A DNA stretch of 29,200 nucleotides, taken from the NCBI GenBank assembly GCA_002334985.1, contig DDBY01000144.1:1-29200 (forward strand), given 5' to 3'. Position numbers and translations under genes: made by a program. This DNA is from Micavibrio sp. UBA2020 (GTDB lineage Bacteria > Pseudomonadota > Alphaproteobacteria > Micavibrionales > UBA2020). How positions within the stretch are numbered: position 1 is the stretch's first letter; each line of letters opens with the position of its first letter. Below, piece by piece: positions 1 to 8,850 of this stretch. Below the pieces are notes generated by a model. That model was not told the DNA's origin, did no database searches, and worked only from the letters and a program-made list of their open reading frames with translations.

Positions 1-1
1 G

Positions 2-340
2 CGCCTGCAACAAACAGCAGATACCGTTTTTGATGCCAACTATTTCCTTGGCAGCGCCGATGCCGCGATATCCAGCGTCGCAGGCAGCCGCCTTGGCGTT
101 TTGGCCAGCAATATTTTCGCCGGAATTTTCGGTGCAAATGTCATCTCTTCCGGTGCGGCGGCGGCGATTGACGACAGCCGCACCACCGCACGCCCCGCCC
201 CCGTATCGCTGCCCAAAACGGAGGCCGAAATTATTATCGTAGATGCCAATAGCACGGATGCCGCCGCCTTGGCCGCGCTATCCCCTGCCGCAGGGGACGC
301 AGAAAAAGACTGCACAGGCGAAAACGAAACCTGCCCCTAA
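2..340 (+). CDS. C-terminal part of an unknown alanine-rich protein (partial)
   Basis: The frame is open from base 2 to the TAA at 338-340, giving about 112 residues with no start in the window, so the gene begins upstream. The TTG at 101 is probably an internal codon, since the frame stays open before it. The protein is rich in Ala, Ser and Asp, with a Gly/Ala stretch and a short acidic tail containing two cysteines (DCTGENETCP). No catalytic motif is visible and I do not recognise the family. It converges on the esterase gene, with only 9 bp between the stops and no hairpin terminator. Composition fits the host chromosome. Confidence 0.6.
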   Translation, partial: RLQQTADTVFDANYFLGSADAAISSVAGSRLGVLASNIFAGIFGANVISSGAAAAIDDSRTTARPAPVSLPKTEAEIIIVDANSTDAAALAALSPAAGDAEKDCTGENETCP

Positions 341-349
341 AAACGGTTC

Positions 350-1219
350 TTACTGCGGTTGCGGGGCGGGCGGTTTTTTCTTTGAAAACATCCAGCGCCA
401 GACGGTGGGGCCATAAAGCTGCGGCGCAGGGCAGTTGTGGTCCATGCCCGGAAACTCGATGTAATCGAGCGGCGCGCCCAGCCGGCGGGCGGCAACCGAA
501 ACGTCGCGGCTTCTGACCACCGGAATAACGCTATCCACTGCGCCGTGCATGACCAGCATCGGCGTCTTTTTGAAATAGGCCGCATGCTGCGGCGCCCAGC
601 CGCCACTGATAGCCACAGAAGCCGCGATTTTATCGCCGTATTCCTTGACCGCGCCAAACGCGCCCGTGCCGCCCTCGGAACAGCCAATCACATAGATGCG
701 CGACGTATCGACAGGGTATTCCTGCATAATCTTTTCCAGCACCGCCATGGCGCCCGGCAGACCCTTGGGTCTTTGTTTATCGTAATCGTTGCCTTGCGGA
801 CTTGATGACGGTTCATACCATGTCATGCCCCATGGCAGCACAGGCACGAAAACAAAAGCCGGAAAATTTATCAGCATCTCCCGCTGCAGCAGGTACTGCG
901 CGGCATAGGCATTGCCGGGCGCACCGTGCAAAACCATGACCAGCGGGAATTTGATACCCTGCGGCCATGGCTTGGACGGCGCGTACCAGTGATAGGTCAG
1001 GTCAAGATTGACAACGCCGGAGGGGACCTTGGCCGATTTCTTTTCAAAATAGCGCGTGTAAGCGCCCATCGGCGCATCGGTGCGCGGACCGCCCGATATA
1101 TCGGGGCGGCCTGACATCACGCCCTGCTGCTGGCCGAGGAACATAACGCCCCCGACAGCGCCGACAATCACCACGACCATCAACCAGAAAAACACCTGCG
1201 ACTTTGCGTTTGCGGCCAT
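350..1219 (-). CDS. Membrane-anchored alpha/beta-hydrolase esterase (PHB depolymerase/feruloyl esterase-like)
   Basis: A 289-residue protein. I chose the ATG at 1219 because a purine-rich GGGGGACAG precedes it; an in-frame start 36 bases upstream has less support. Residues 8-30 form one hydrophobic anchor, so the catalytic domain probably lies in the periplasm. Triad candidates are visible: Ser181 in the nucleophile elbow GCSEGG, Asp229 in HGAVDS and His261 in GMDHNCP. MVLHGAPGNAYAAQ (95-108) supplies the oxyanion-hole region. The fold is that of secreted polyester or feruloyl esterases, but the substrate cannot be read from sequence. A paralogue with the same MVLHGAPGNAYAAQ and GCSEGG motifs lies at 11014-11955. 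Confidence 0.8.
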   Translation of the reverse strand: MAANAKSQVFFWLMVVVIVGAVGGVMFLGQQQGVMSGRPDISGGPRTDAPMGAYTRYFEKKSAKVPSGVVNLDLTYHWYAPSKPWPQGIKFPLVMVLHGAPGNAYAAQYLLQREMLINFPAFVFVPVLPWGMTWYEPSSSPQGNDYDKQRPKGLPGAMAVLEKIMQEYPVDTSRIYVIGCSEGGTGAFGAVKEYGDKIAASVAISGGWAPQHAAYFKKTPMLVMHGAVDSVIPVVRSRDVSVAARRLGAPLDYIEFPGMDHNCPAPQLYGPTVWRWMFSKKKPPAPQPQ

Positions 1220-1309
1220 ACCTGTCCCCCGTTTCTGCCGGAAAATTCTACGCAAAGCGCGGCGGGCTGTATAGCGGCCTGTGGGCTGATTATGACATTC
1301 CGCGCTCAG

Positions 1310-1321
1310 GGTTTATAAACC
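1310..1321. promoter_or_regulatory. 12-bp palindrome in a divergent intergenic region
   Basis: GGTTTATAAACC is a perfect palindrome between the divergently transcribed esterase (start 1219, minus) and the membrane protein (start 1383, plus). It could be an operator or part of a promoter. A chance AT-rich palindrome is also possible. Confidence 0.2.
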
Positions 1322-1382
1322 ATTCGCTGGTAGGGTAAGGAGGGACATTTTTTAATCACTTTATCCGCGGGGGATACGGCGC

Positions 1383-2177
1383 ATGAACGGCGAGCAACCC
1401 AAACAAAGACAGGAATCCATCGTTTACCGCGTAATGCACAGCCCGATTTTCGTGGCCGCGAGCGGTATCGGCGTTATCATGATGGCCTTCACCTTCGATG
1501 CGCTGCGGGCGTATCTGAGCCTTGAAGGCGTTATTATCGGCACGGCGGTTTTTCTGTTCATCGTTTTGATGAACCTTGTGGTCGGCAACCTTCTCGGCAA
1601 GCTGCACAATCAGGATTTTTTCGACAGCCGGCTGGAGGTTCTCAATAACATCATCCTCAGCAATAACCTCAACTGGCTGGTGAACCAGAAATATGTGCAG
1701 ATGATTGAAATGCAGGCGGACGAGGTATGGGCCTTCGCGCCCGAGCTGACCTACGCCATCCAGCCCGACAGCGATATTTTCAAGGCCATTCAGGTCAACC
1801 TTGCGCGCGGCAGCCGCTATAAAATCTTCATGCCCAATACGCCTGAAACCCACCGCATCATCGCGGATTACCGCCGCCTGCATAATTTCCAGCCGGGGCA
1901 GGTGCAGTTCGTTCTGGTGCCGCACGAAGAATATGTTTTCCACACCATCATCGTGATTTACGACCCGCTGTCGAACAACCCGCATGCCATCGAATGGCTG
2001 CCCATCGACAATTTGGTGGCGTGGCTGGAGATGGATAAAAAACACACCGGCAGCATGGTCGGCATCGGCGAAGTGCTGATTAAACGCTATCTGGGCGACC
2101 GTGCCGAAGATACGTCTTTTGTGCGTGAAATTCCGCGCGGGACGGGCAAAGCGGTGGTGATACAGCAAGACGAATAA
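1383..2177 (+). CDS. Two-helix inner-membrane protein of unknown function
   Basis: A 264-residue protein starting at an ATG about 8 bases after GGGGGA. Two hydrophobic segments (about residues 24-42 and 49-70) form a hairpin anchor. A soluble domain follows from about residue 75 to the end. That domain has alternating beta-like and helical stretches (EVWAFAPELTYAI, RYKIFMPNTPE, VQFVLVPHEEYVFHTIIVI) and resembles the non-catalytic PLD-like sensor folds seen in some regulators, but it lacks the HxK motif of an active phospholipase D. This family guess is weak. It is a single-gene unit ended by the hairpin terminator just downstream. Confidence 0.65.
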   Translation: MNGEQPKQRQESIVYRVMHSPIFVAASGIGVIMMAFTFDALRAYLSLEGVIIGTAVFLFIVLMNLVVGNLLGKLHNQDFFDSRLEVLNNIILSNNLNWLVNQKYVQMIEMQADEVWAFAPELTYAIQPDSDIFKAIQVNLARGSRYKIFMPNTPETHRIIADYRRLHNFQPGQVQFVLVPHEEYVFHTIIVIYDPLSNNPHAIEWLPIDNLVAWLEMDKKHTGSMVGIGEVLIKRYLGDRAEDTSFVREIPRGTGKAVVIQQDE

Positions 2178-2195
2178 AGTTTTTAGACACAAAAC

Positions 2196-2228
2196 AAAAA
2201 CCCCGGCGAGGGTGCCCGCCGGGGTTTT
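2196..2228. terminator. Rho-independent terminator, likely bidirectional
   Basis: Stem CCCCGGCG (2201-2208) pairs with CGCCGGGG (2217-2224). It has T-rich DNA on the right and A-rich DNA on the left, so it can serve both the upstream membrane-protein gene and the converging redoxin gene. Confidence 0.85.
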
Positions 2229-2258
2229 GCGTGTGTGTAGTACAGGGAAGTAACTTTT

Positions 2259-2930
2259 TTAGTCTGCGTATTTCACGCCGCAGCCATAAGGCTTGGTGGA
2301 GGCGGTTTCAACCGCCTTGCCTTCCAAAACGGCATTCACCGCTTCGCGCACATAGTTCTTGGCGCCCGGAATGTCTTCTTGTTTGAAAGAAGCGCGGTCG
2401 TCGATAGCGCCCGCATAAACCAGCGTGCCTTCTTTATCCACCACAAACATGTGCGGGGTGGTTTTGGCTTCATACGCTTTGGAAATGACGTTGTCCGAGT
2501 CAATCAGGATATGCGTTGCCGCCGCGCCGTCTTCTGCCGCGGTTTTCAACGCTTGCTCACCCGTTTCATAGCCCTGCTTGCCTTCGGCGGAACCATTCAC
2601 GGTCAGCCAGACGACATCTTTCGCCGTCACTTCTTTTTGCAGCGCTTGCATGTTGCCGCTTTCGTAGTGCTTCACAACGAAGGGGCAATCTTTGTTGTGC
2701 CATTCCAGCACCACAACCTTGCCCGCGAAATCGGACAGGGAAACATCTTTACCGTCCGCTGTTTTTGCGGTGAAGGCAGGCGCTTTTTCACCGACCGTAG
2801 CCGAAAGGGCATCAGACGCGCCGAAAGCCAGCCAGCCCGCGACAGCCGCAGCCGTCAGCGCCATGAAGCCAAGGCCTTTGCGTAGCGTGCAGGCGGTGTT
2901 ATTTTGCATTGCACAAATTTCTTTTGCCAT
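2259..2930 (-). CDS. Exported peroxiredoxin-like thioredoxin-fold protein
   Basis: A 223-residue protein. I chose the ATG at 2930 because AAGGAG lies 10 bases upstream; the reading frame extends further up without an RBS, and the ATG at 2909 is an alternative. An N-terminal hydrophobic stretch (about residues 22-43, ending DALSA) is a signal peptide or anchor. The mature part begins VGEKAPAF, typical of the AhpC/TSA-redoxin superfamily. The probable active cysteine is Cys82 in [11 protein letters not shown]. The C-terminus KPYGCGVKY with Cys217 is typical of the PRX_like group. It probably acts in thiol-peroxide chemistry outside the cytoplasm; the reductant is unknown. It is transcribed divergently from mmsA across a 251-bp gap. 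Confidence 0.8.
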   Translation of the reverse strand: MAKEICAMQNNTACTLRKGLGFMALTAAAVAGWLAFGASDALSATVGEKAPAFTAKTADGKDVSLSDFAGKVVVLEWHNKDCPFVVKHYESGNMQALQKEVTAKDVVWLTVNGSAEGKQGYETGEQALKTAAEDGAAATHILIDSDNVISKAYEAKTTPHMFVVDKEGTLVYAGAIDDRASFKQEDIPGAKNYVREAVNAVLEGKAVETASTKPYGCGVKYAD

Positions 2931-3181
2931 ATCCGGAATTCTCCTTCGAGCGGGTTGTTTTCTATATCTGTTACGCGGCACGAAAATGCACCCCCGAAAC
3001 GGGGCGTATAAATCATGTAGTGCGCCGCACAAAATTGACAACCGTTTTTGACGCAAGAAAGTTCCAAATATCGCTGCTTTTTTACGAAAGAATCCGGCGT
3101 GTGTTTACGCCCGCCGCCGCGCATGGCATAACATTCCACAGCAACCATATTAAAGACTCAACCACGAATAAGAGGTGCGCC

Positions 3182-4714
3182 ATGAGCCAGTCCGCAAACC
3201 CCAAAACCCAATCCGCCGCAGCCGAAACCGTCAAGCTGCTTATCGGCGGCAAATTCGTTGAATCCAAAACAACGGAATGGCGCGACATCATCAACCCCGC
3301 GACGCAGGAAGTCCTCGCGCGCGTCCCCTTCGCAACCAAAGACGAAGTCGATGCCGCTGTCGCCGCCGCGAAAGAAGCCTTCAAAACATGGCGCTTCACG
3401 CCCATCGGCGCGCGCGCGCGCATCTTCCTCAAATACCAGCAGCTCATCCGCGAGAATATGAAAGAAATCGCGGCGGTGCTGACGGCAGAGCAAGGCAAGA
3501 CCCTGCCCGATGCAGAAGGCGATGTTTTCCGCGGCCTCGAAGTCGTCGAACATGCGGCCAACATCGGCAACCTGCAAATGGGCGAGCTTGCCAATAACGT
3601 CGCAAACGGCGTCGATACTTATACCGTTTTGCAGCCGCTGGGCGTTTGTGCGGGCATCACCCCGTTCAACTTTCCGGCCATGATACCGCTCTGGATGTTC
3701 CCGATGGCGATTGCCTGCGGCAATACATTCGTTTTGAAACCGTCGGAGCAAGACCCGCTTTCGACCATGAAACTGGTCGAACTGGCGATTGAGGCCGGCA
3801 TCCCCGCAGGCGTTTTGAACGTTGTGCATGGCGGCCCCGAGGTCGTGAACGCGATTTGCGACCATGCGGATATCAAAGCCGTGTCCTTCGTCGGCTCGAC
3901 CGCCGTCGGTACCCATGTCTATAACCGCGCCACGCTGGCGGGCAAACGCGTACAGTGCATGATGGGCGCGAAAAACCACGCCATCGTCCTGCCCGATGCG
4001 GCGAAAGAGCAATCCATCAATGCGCTTGTGGGTTCGTCCTTCGGCGCGGCGGGGCAACGCTGCATGGCGACGTCCGTCGTCGTGTTGGTGGGCGATGCGC
4101 AAAAATGGATTCCCGAATTCGTCGAGAAAGCGAAAAAACTCAGTGTGAATGCAGGACATGAGCCGAATACCGACCTCGGCCCCGTGATTTCCTGCGCCGC
4201 GAAAGACCGCATCTGCACCCTTATCGAACAAGGCGTGAAAGGAGGCGCAAAGCTGGAGCTGGACGGCCGCGCCGCCGCGCCCAAAGGCTACGAGAAGGGC
4301 AATTTCGTCGGCCCGACGATTTTCTCCGGCGTGACCGCGAAAATGGATATTTATAACAAGGAAGTTTTCGGCCCCGTGCTTTGCATCGCGGGCGTGGAAA
4401 CGCTGGATGACGCTATCGCCTTCATCAACAGCAACCCGAACGGCAACGGCACGGCGATTTTTACGCAGTCCGGCGCCGCGGCGCGCAAGTTTCAGGAAGA
4501 AATCGACGTCGGTCAGGTCGGCATCAACGTGCCCATTCCCGTGCCGGTGCCGCTGTTTTCCTTCAGCGGTTCGCGCGCATCGAAACTGGGCGACCTCGGC
4601 CCTTACGGCAAGCAGGTCATTTTGTTCTACACCCAGACCAAAACCGTCACCTCGCGCTGGTTTGACGACGCGGCCAGCACGGGCGGCGTGAACACGACCA
4701 TCAGCCTGAAATAA
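3182..4714 (+). CDS. mmsA: Methylmalonate-semialdehyde dehydrogenase (CoA-acylating)
   Basis: A 510-residue protein, the usual length for this aldehyde dehydrogenase subfamily. The ATG at 3182 follows AGAGGTG; the frame runs upstream to 2909 but lacks homology-like sequence there. Catalytic features: Asn163 in [15 protein letters not shown], the NAD-binding segment FVGST (236-240) and nucleophile Cys294 in GQRCMA. The CoA-dependent branch lacks the general-base Glu; the segment [16 protein letters not shown] is typical of MmsA. It converts methylmalonate semialdehyde to propionyl-CoA, and malonate semialdehyde to acetyl-CoA, in valine (and inositol) catabolism. It is the first gene of an operon with the acyl-CoA dehydrogenase 21 bp downstream and mmsB. 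Confidence 0.95.
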   Translation: MSQSANPKTQSAAAETVKLLIGGKFVESKTTEWRDIINPATQEVLARVPFATKDEVDAAVAAAKEAFKTWRFTPIGARARIFLKYQQLIRENMKEIAAVLTAEQGKTLPDAEGDVFRGLEVVEHAANIGNLQMGELANNVANGVDTYTVLQPLGVCAGITPFNFPAMIPLWMFPMAIACGNTFVLKPSEQDPLSTMKLVELAIEAGIPAGVLNVVHGGPEVVNAICDHADIKAVSFVGSTAVGTHVYNRATLAGKRVQCMMGAKNHAIVLPDAAKEQSINALVGSSFGAAGQRCMATSVVVLVGDAQKWIPEFVEKAKKLSVNAGHEPNTDLGPVISCAAKDRICTLIEQGVKGGAKLELDGRAAAPKGYEKGNFVGPTIFSGVTAKMDIYNKEVFGPVLCIAGVETLDDAIAFINSNPNGNGTAIFTQSGAAARKFQEEIDVGQVGINVPIPVPVPLFSFSGSRASKLGDLGPYGKQVILFYTQTKTVTSRWFDDAASTGGVNTTISLK

Positions 4715-4735
4715 GCGCAAAGGGACACCGCCGAC

Positions 4736-5884
4736 ATGGATTTCAACCTCAGCGAAGACCAGCACGCATTCCAGCAGGCCGCGCGTGATTTTGCCCATGC
4801 GGAAATGAGCCCGCATGCGGCAGAGTGGGACGCCACCGCGCATTTCCCCATCGATGTCATCAAAAAGGCCGGCGAAATGGGCTTTTGCGCCATGTACTGC
4901 CCGCCGGACGATGGCGGCATGGGGCTTTCGCGCCTGGATGCCGCAATCATCCTTGAGGAACTTGCGGCGGCCTGCCCTTCAACCGCGGCTTACATCTCCA
5001 TTCACAATATGGTCGCGTGGATGACGTCCACATGGGGCAGCGCGCAGCTGAAATCCGAATGGTCGGCCGCGCTGACGTCCGGACAAAAACTCGCGTCTTA
5101 CTGCCTGACCGAGCCGGGCAACGGCTCCGATGCCGGCAACCTCAAAACGCGGGCGGAAAAAGTCGATGGCGGTTGGCGCCTGACAGGCGCGAAGGCGTTT
5201 ATTTCAGGCGCGGGCGCCACGGATTTTCTGGTTGTGATGGCGCGCAGCGGCGGTGCGGGGCCCAAGGGCATTTCCGCCTTCGCCGTCGATGCGAAAGCCG
5301 AGGGCATTCATTATGGCCGCAAAGAAGAAAAAATGGGCTGGAACAGCCAGCCCACGCGCGGCATCACATTTGAAAACGTATTCGTGCCGGAGCATCATCT
5401 GCTGGGCGCCGAAGGCGAGGGTTTTACCATCGCCATGAAAGGGCTGAACGGCGGACGGATTAATATCGCCGCCTGCTCGCTCGGCGGGGCGCAGGCGGCT
5501 TATGACGCGGCGCGCGGCTATGTGCATACGCGCCAGCAATTCGGCCAATCGCTGGCAGGCTTTCAATCCGTTCAATTCAAAATCGCCGATATGGCGACCC
5601 GTTTGATTGCGGCACGCACCATGGTGCACCGCGCGGCCGTTCTGCTGGATGCAGGCGCGCCCGACGCGATTACCGCCTGCGCGATGGCCAAACAATTCGC
5701 GTCAGACCACTGTTTCGACATTGTGAACGATGCGCTGCAGCTGCATGGCGGGTACGGCTATACCCGCGACTACCCCATCGAGCGGTTGCTGCGCGATTTG
5801 CGCGTGCACCAAATCCTCGAAGGCACGAATGAAATCATGCGCCTGATTATCTCGCGCAGCGTGCTAGACGAAGCAAAACCCTGA
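4736..5884 (+). CDS. Acyl-CoA dehydrogenase, probably isobutyryl-CoA dehydrogenase
   Basis: A 382-residue flavoprotein with the full acyl-CoA dehydrogenase layout: an N-terminal helical domain (MDFNLSEDQHAFQQAARDFA), a middle beta domain with CLTEPGNGSD and GAKAFISGAG, and a C-terminal helical domain with LQLHGGYGYTRDYPIERLLRD. The catalytic base is probably Glu362 in LEGTNEI, the position used by short- and medium-chain enzymes. Its place between mmsA and mmsB points to isobutyryl-CoA or another branched-chain acyl-CoA. The sequence alone cannot separate isobutyryl- from 2-methylbutyryl-CoA. It would oxidise isobutyryl-CoA to methacrylyl-CoA. The RBS is AAAGGGA. Confidence 0.9.
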   Translation: MDFNLSEDQHAFQQAARDFAHAEMSPHAAEWDATAHFPIDVIKKAGEMGFCAMYCPPDDGGMGLSRLDAAIILEELAAACPSTAAYISIHNMVAWMTSTWGSAQLKSEWSAALTSGQKLASYCLTEPGNGSDAGNLKTRAEKVDGGWRLTGAKAFISGAGATDFLVVMARSGGAGPKGISAFAVDAKAEGIHYGRKEEKMGWNSQPTRGITFENVFVPEHHLLGAEGEGFTIAMKGLNGGRINIAACSLGGAQAAYDAARGYVHTRQQFGQSLAGFQSVQFKIADMATRLIAARTMVHRAAVLLDAGAPDAITACAMAKQFASDHCFDIVNDALQLHGGYGYTRDYPIERLLRDLRVHQILEGTNEIMRLIISRSVLDEAKP

Positions 5885-5915
5885 TTTGCCTTTTTAAACC
5901 CGAAAGGATTTTATC

Positions 5916-6824
5916 ATGACCCAGCATATCGCCTTCATCGGCCTTGGCAACATGGGCGGCCCGATGGCGCTGAACCTGTGTAAAGCCGGATACAACCTGA
6001 GCGTTTTCGACGTGATGCCGGATGCCGTCAAAAAACTGACGGACGCAGGCGCGACCGCCGCAGCCGATATCCCCACCGCCGTGAAGAATGCGGATATCGT
6101 CATCACCATGTTGCCGGGTAACGAGCATGTTAAGAAAGTCTATCTGGATGCATCGGGCGTACTTGCCCATGCCAAAGCGGGCGCACTGCTTATCGATTCA
6201 AGTACCATCAACGCCGACATCGCACGCGATGTCGCCAAATCCGCCACGCAAAAAGGCTTTCGCATGATTGATGCGCCGGTATCCGGCGGCACGGCAGGCG
6301 CAGCGGCAGGGACGCTGACATTTATCGTCGGCGGCGCGGCAGCCGACCTTGAATCCGCCCGCCCTGCGCTTGAGAAAATGGGTAAAAACATTTTTCACGC
6401 AGGCGCGAGCGGCGCGGGGCAGCTGGCCAAGATTTGCAACAATATGCTGCTGGCCGTTTTGATGATTGGCACGAGCGAGGCGCTGAACCTCGGCGTTTCC
6501 GGCGGGCTTGACCCCAAGGTACTGTCGGAAATCATGTCCAAAAGCTCCGGCCGCAACTGGACGCTCGAAGTCTATAACCCCATGCCGGGCGTGATGGAAA
6601 ACGTGCCCGCATCGCGCGGCTACACCGGCGGCTTTGGCACCGACCTGATGCTGAAAGATTTGGGGCTGGCGATGGAAATCGCGGCCTCCGCTGCGGCCGC
6701 AACGCCGCTCGGCGCGCACGCACGCGAGCTTTACAAGGCGCATAGCGAAGCCGGCAGCGGCAAGCTGGATTTTTCCAGCATCCTGCAATTTGTCGAAAAG
6801 CAAAAACTGGCAAAATCCGCGTAA
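5916..6824 (+). CDS. mmsB: 3-hydroxyisobutyrate dehydrogenase
   Basis: A 302-residue protein of the beta-hydroxyacid dehydrogenase family. The N-terminal Rossmann motif FIGLGNMGGPMA (residues 8-18) binds NAD. The substrate-binding signature DAPVSGGTAGA lies at 119-129. The catalytic lysine is Lys172, followed by Asn175/Asn176, in GAGQLAKICNN. It oxidises 3-hydroxyisobutyrate to methylmalonate semialdehyde, which is the MmsA substrate. It is third in the operon, 31 bp after the acyl-CoA dehydrogenase with RBS AAAGGA. The enoyl-CoA hydratase and 3-hydroxyisobutyryl-CoA hydrolase needed between the two flanking steps are not in the window. A strong terminator follows. Confidence 0.95.
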   Translation: MTQHIAFIGLGNMGGPMALNLCKAGYNLSVFDVMPDAVKKLTDAGATAAADIPTAVKNADIVITMLPGNEHVKKVYLDASGVLAHAKAGALLIDSSTINADIARDVAKSATQKGFRMIDAPVSGGTAGAAAGTLTFIVGGAAADLESARPALEKMGKNIFHAGASGAGQLAKICNNMLLAVLMIGTSEALNLGVSGGLDPKVLSEIMSKSSGRNWTLEVYNPMPGVMENVPASRGYTGGFGTDLMLKDLGLAMEIAASAAAATPLGAHARELYKAHSEAGSGKLDFSSILQFVEKQKLAKSA

Positions 6825-6861
6825 CATCGCGGCAACAATCCAGAAACAATTGGCTGATTTG

Positions 6862-6896
6862 AAAAAAGGCGAAGAAAAAATTCTTCGCCTTTTTTC
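6862..6896. terminator. Rho-independent terminator after mmsB
   Basis: AAGGCGAAGAA (6866-6876) pairs with TTCTTCGCCTT (6881-6891) around AAAA, and is followed by T's. The A-run on the left makes it symmetric, but the neighbouring genes both run rightward, so it chiefly ends the mmsA operon. Confidence 0.9.
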
Positions 6897-7014
6897 ATGC
6901 GCTTAGCGGCACGCTTGTCATAGCATGAATCTTTTTCGGAACGCGCATTTTGCGCGGCGCGTAGGCGAAGGTGACGAAACGAGAAAAGTCATACAACACA
7001 GAAGGAGACTTATC

Positions 7015-7395
7015 ATGCAAATCAAGAAAACCCTTATGGCGCTTGGCGCCAGCGCAATGTTCCTGATGCCCGCAGCGGCTGCGAACGCCGCCGATACCGC
7101 CGCAGGCACGCAGATGGAAGCGCCGAAAACCGCGGCCGATGTCACGGATAAGAAACTCGAAGAGTTTGCAGACGTGCATCAGGAAGTGGAAAGCCTGAAT
7201 GCGGAATATCAGGCCAAAATCGCCGCGACATCCGATGTCACCGAAAAAAGCGCGCTGAGCGCGGAGGCCAACAAAGAGATGATGAAAATCGTCGAAGGTT
7301 CCGACCTCAGCCTGACCGAGTACAACCGCATTGCCGAGCTGGTGCAGCATGACGTGGCGCTGCAGGGCAAGTACAAGGAAATCCTCCAGAAGTAA
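7015..7395 (+). CDS. Small periplasmic DUF4168-like protein
   Basis: A 126-residue protein from the ATG at 7015, which follows a good RBS (GAAGGAGA). The frame extends to 6925 but that part lacks an RBS. A signal peptide covers residues 1 to about 25 (MQIKKTLMALGASAMFLMPA, then AAANA), so it is exported. The mature part is helical and charged, with KLEEFADVHQEVESLNAEY and LSLTEYNRIAELVQHDVAL; this kL-x-F-A and LS-x-x-EYN-x-I pattern is that of DUF4168 proteins. Function is unknown. A coiled-coil helical bundle is likely. It has its own strong terminator. Confidence 0.8.
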   Translation: MQIKKTLMALGASAMFLMPAAAANAADTAAGTQMEAPKTAADVTDKKLEEFADVHQEVESLNAEYQAKIAATSDVTEKSALSAEANKEMMKIVEGSDLSLTEYNRIAELVQHDVALQGKYKEILQK

Positions 7396-7425
7396 ACGAG
7401 ACACCTTCTTCCCCGAAGAAGCCCT

Positions 7426-7465
7426 GCCCGCCGCAAGGAGCCCTCCCTTGCGGCGGGCTTTTTTT
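7426..7465 (+). terminator. Rho-independent terminator after the DUF4168-like gene
   Basis: The 13-bp stem GCCCGCCGCAAGG (7426-7438) with CCTTGCGGCGGGC (7446-7458) is followed by seven T's. Strong. Confidence 0.92.
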
Positions 7466-7472
7466 ACGGCAC

Positions 7473-7500
7473 AAAAAAACGCCGCCCTGCAAGGCGGCGT
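7473..7500 (-). terminator. Rho-independent terminator for the converging minus-strand gene
   Basis: ACGCCGCC (7479-7486) pairs with GGCGGCGT (7493-7500). On the minus strand the hairpin runs into a T-run (the A's at 7473-7479). It ends the gene at 7524-8621 and sits back to back with the preceding terminator. Confidence 0.88.
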
Positions 7501-7523
7501 CTTTTGCATCTAAAGAATTCCGT

Positions 7524-8621
7524 TTACATCTGCCCGACCAAATCTTCGATAGTCGCAAGAGGGTCGATGGTCGGCACCGCACCCCAGCTGGGCATGGAGC
7601 CCGGGCCGGAAAGCACACCACCGGGCAGCAGGTCATCAAGCGCATTTTGAAGAGTCGTTGCGTTGGCGTCAGAGAAAATTTCAGTCAGCAAACGCGCGCC
7701 CGGCTCGCCGAATGTTGTCGGGATGCCGCCTTCAAGCATCTGGTACATGGTGAAATAAGGCGTGCCACGTTCTACCGCGCTGCCAATCAGGCTGCGGAAG
7801 TCGGGTGGGAAGTCGTTACCCCAGAGCTGGGAAATGCGGGAGCATTCGCCCTCCGGCACGGCAGCGGAAACAAGGCTGGTCACCGCGCTGGTGATGGCAT
7901 CCGTCACCGTCTGCACAATACTGTTGATGGTGTTCACAATCGTGGAAACGGCTGTGCTGATGAAGTTATTGATGGTCGTCCACGCGCTGTTGATGGCCGT
8001 GACTGCCGCCTGAATGACCGCGGGGGTTGAAACGCCAAGCAGCGTCAAAGCGGTGTTCAGGATGCTGTAGTAGCTGTTGAGGTCGGCGACGTAGCCGTTG
8101 AGCGTGGCGAGCGGCCCCGCGATACTGTTCAGAATAGGGTCGATAACGTCGCTGACAAAGGCGTTCACATAGCCCATAACCGTCGCGCCAAGCGCCTGCG
8201 ACAGGGAGTCCGTGAAGTTGATGGCGTGTTCCTGCACCGTCGGCGTCACCACCGCGTTCAAACCTTTGACGAGTTTGGTGCTGGCCCCGAAATCAGGGAA
8301 AGAGCTGGTACCGAAAACAGATTCAACCGCCGCCGGCACGTTGGTCGGCGTCACGTCTGAGAAAATGCCGCCCAGACGCGCCGTCAAGGCCATGGCGTGG
8401 TCGAAGCACGTCATACCGGGGGCGTTGTCGTTTTGGGGGGTGTTTTGTTTGGCGTGGGCATTGCCCTCTACGCGTTTGACTTCGGCGTGGTTATCGGCCG
8501 CTTCCTTCGCTTCGGGCGGACAGCCCGGTTCGGTCTGGGCATGGGCGAAATTGGCGGTAAAGCCGAGCCCGAGCCCGATGAACAACACCACCGCAAAAGA
8601 CAGAAGATTGTTTTTTGTCAT
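7524..8621 (-). CDS. Exported protein of unknown function with a helical Ala/Thr/Ser-rich core
   Basis: A 365-residue protein. The signal peptide is residues 1-28, cleaved after FAHA. The mature N-terminus is charged and holds cysteines (CPPEAKEAADNHAEVKR, GMTCFDHAMALTARLG). The centre, about 150-260, is a long low-complexity stretch of Val/Ile/Thr/Ala/Asn (for example TINNFISTAVSTIVNTINS) with a helical periodicity that could be amphipathic or membrane-inserting. The C-terminal part is polar with a Pro/Gly/Leu-rich end. The pattern recalls secretion- or conjugation-associated helical proteins, but no family is recognised. Single-gene unit with its own terminator. Confidence 0.65.
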   Translation of the reverse strand: MTKNNLLSFAVVLFIGLGLGFTANFAHAQTEPGCPPEAKEAADNHAEVKRVEGNAHAKQNTPQNDNAPGMTCFDHAMALTARLGGIFSDVTPTNVPAAVESVFGTSSFPDFGASTKLVKGLNAVVTPTVQEHAINFTDSLSQALGATVMGYVNAFVSDVIDPILNSIAGPLATLNGYVADLNSYYSILNTALTLLGVSTPAVIQAAVTAINSAWTTINNFISTAVSTIVNTINSIVQTVTDAITSAVTSLVSAAVPEGECSRISQLWGNDFPPDFRSLIGSAVERGTPYFTMYQMLEGGIPTTFGEPGARLLTEIFSDANATTLQNALDDLLPGGVLSGPGSMPSWGAVPTIDPLATIEDLVGQM

Positions 8622-8850
8622 TGGACCGACCCATATAATAAACGGCGCAGACCTTCAAACCGACCGCGCGGAGCGACTCACTCGCACGCACATGTTATTT
8701 CAAGCCTATTCCCTAGTTTACCAAAAATTTGAATAAAATGTAATCTAATTCACCCGTTTTAGGGCTATGCGGTTGATTTTTAACAATGTTTATACGCCGC
8801 CCTGCACCGCCGCCGCTGGAGCCCGCAGGGTTAAGGGGCATTTTGGCGGC

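Noticed and set aside
1356..2192. 278-residue minus-strand frame
   Set aside because: It mirrors the two-helix membrane protein gene, and its sequence is His/Asp/Arg-rich shadow-type with no RBS.
2909..3181. Extended N-terminus of mmsA
   Set aside because: The frame is open upstream of 3182, but the added residues do not resemble an aldehyde dehydrogenase, cover the divergent promoter region and lack an RBS.
3158..4843. 561-residue open frame on the minus strand
   Set aside because: It is the antisense of mmsA with Arg/His-rich composition and no recognisable motif; high-GC genes commonly leave the opposite frame open.
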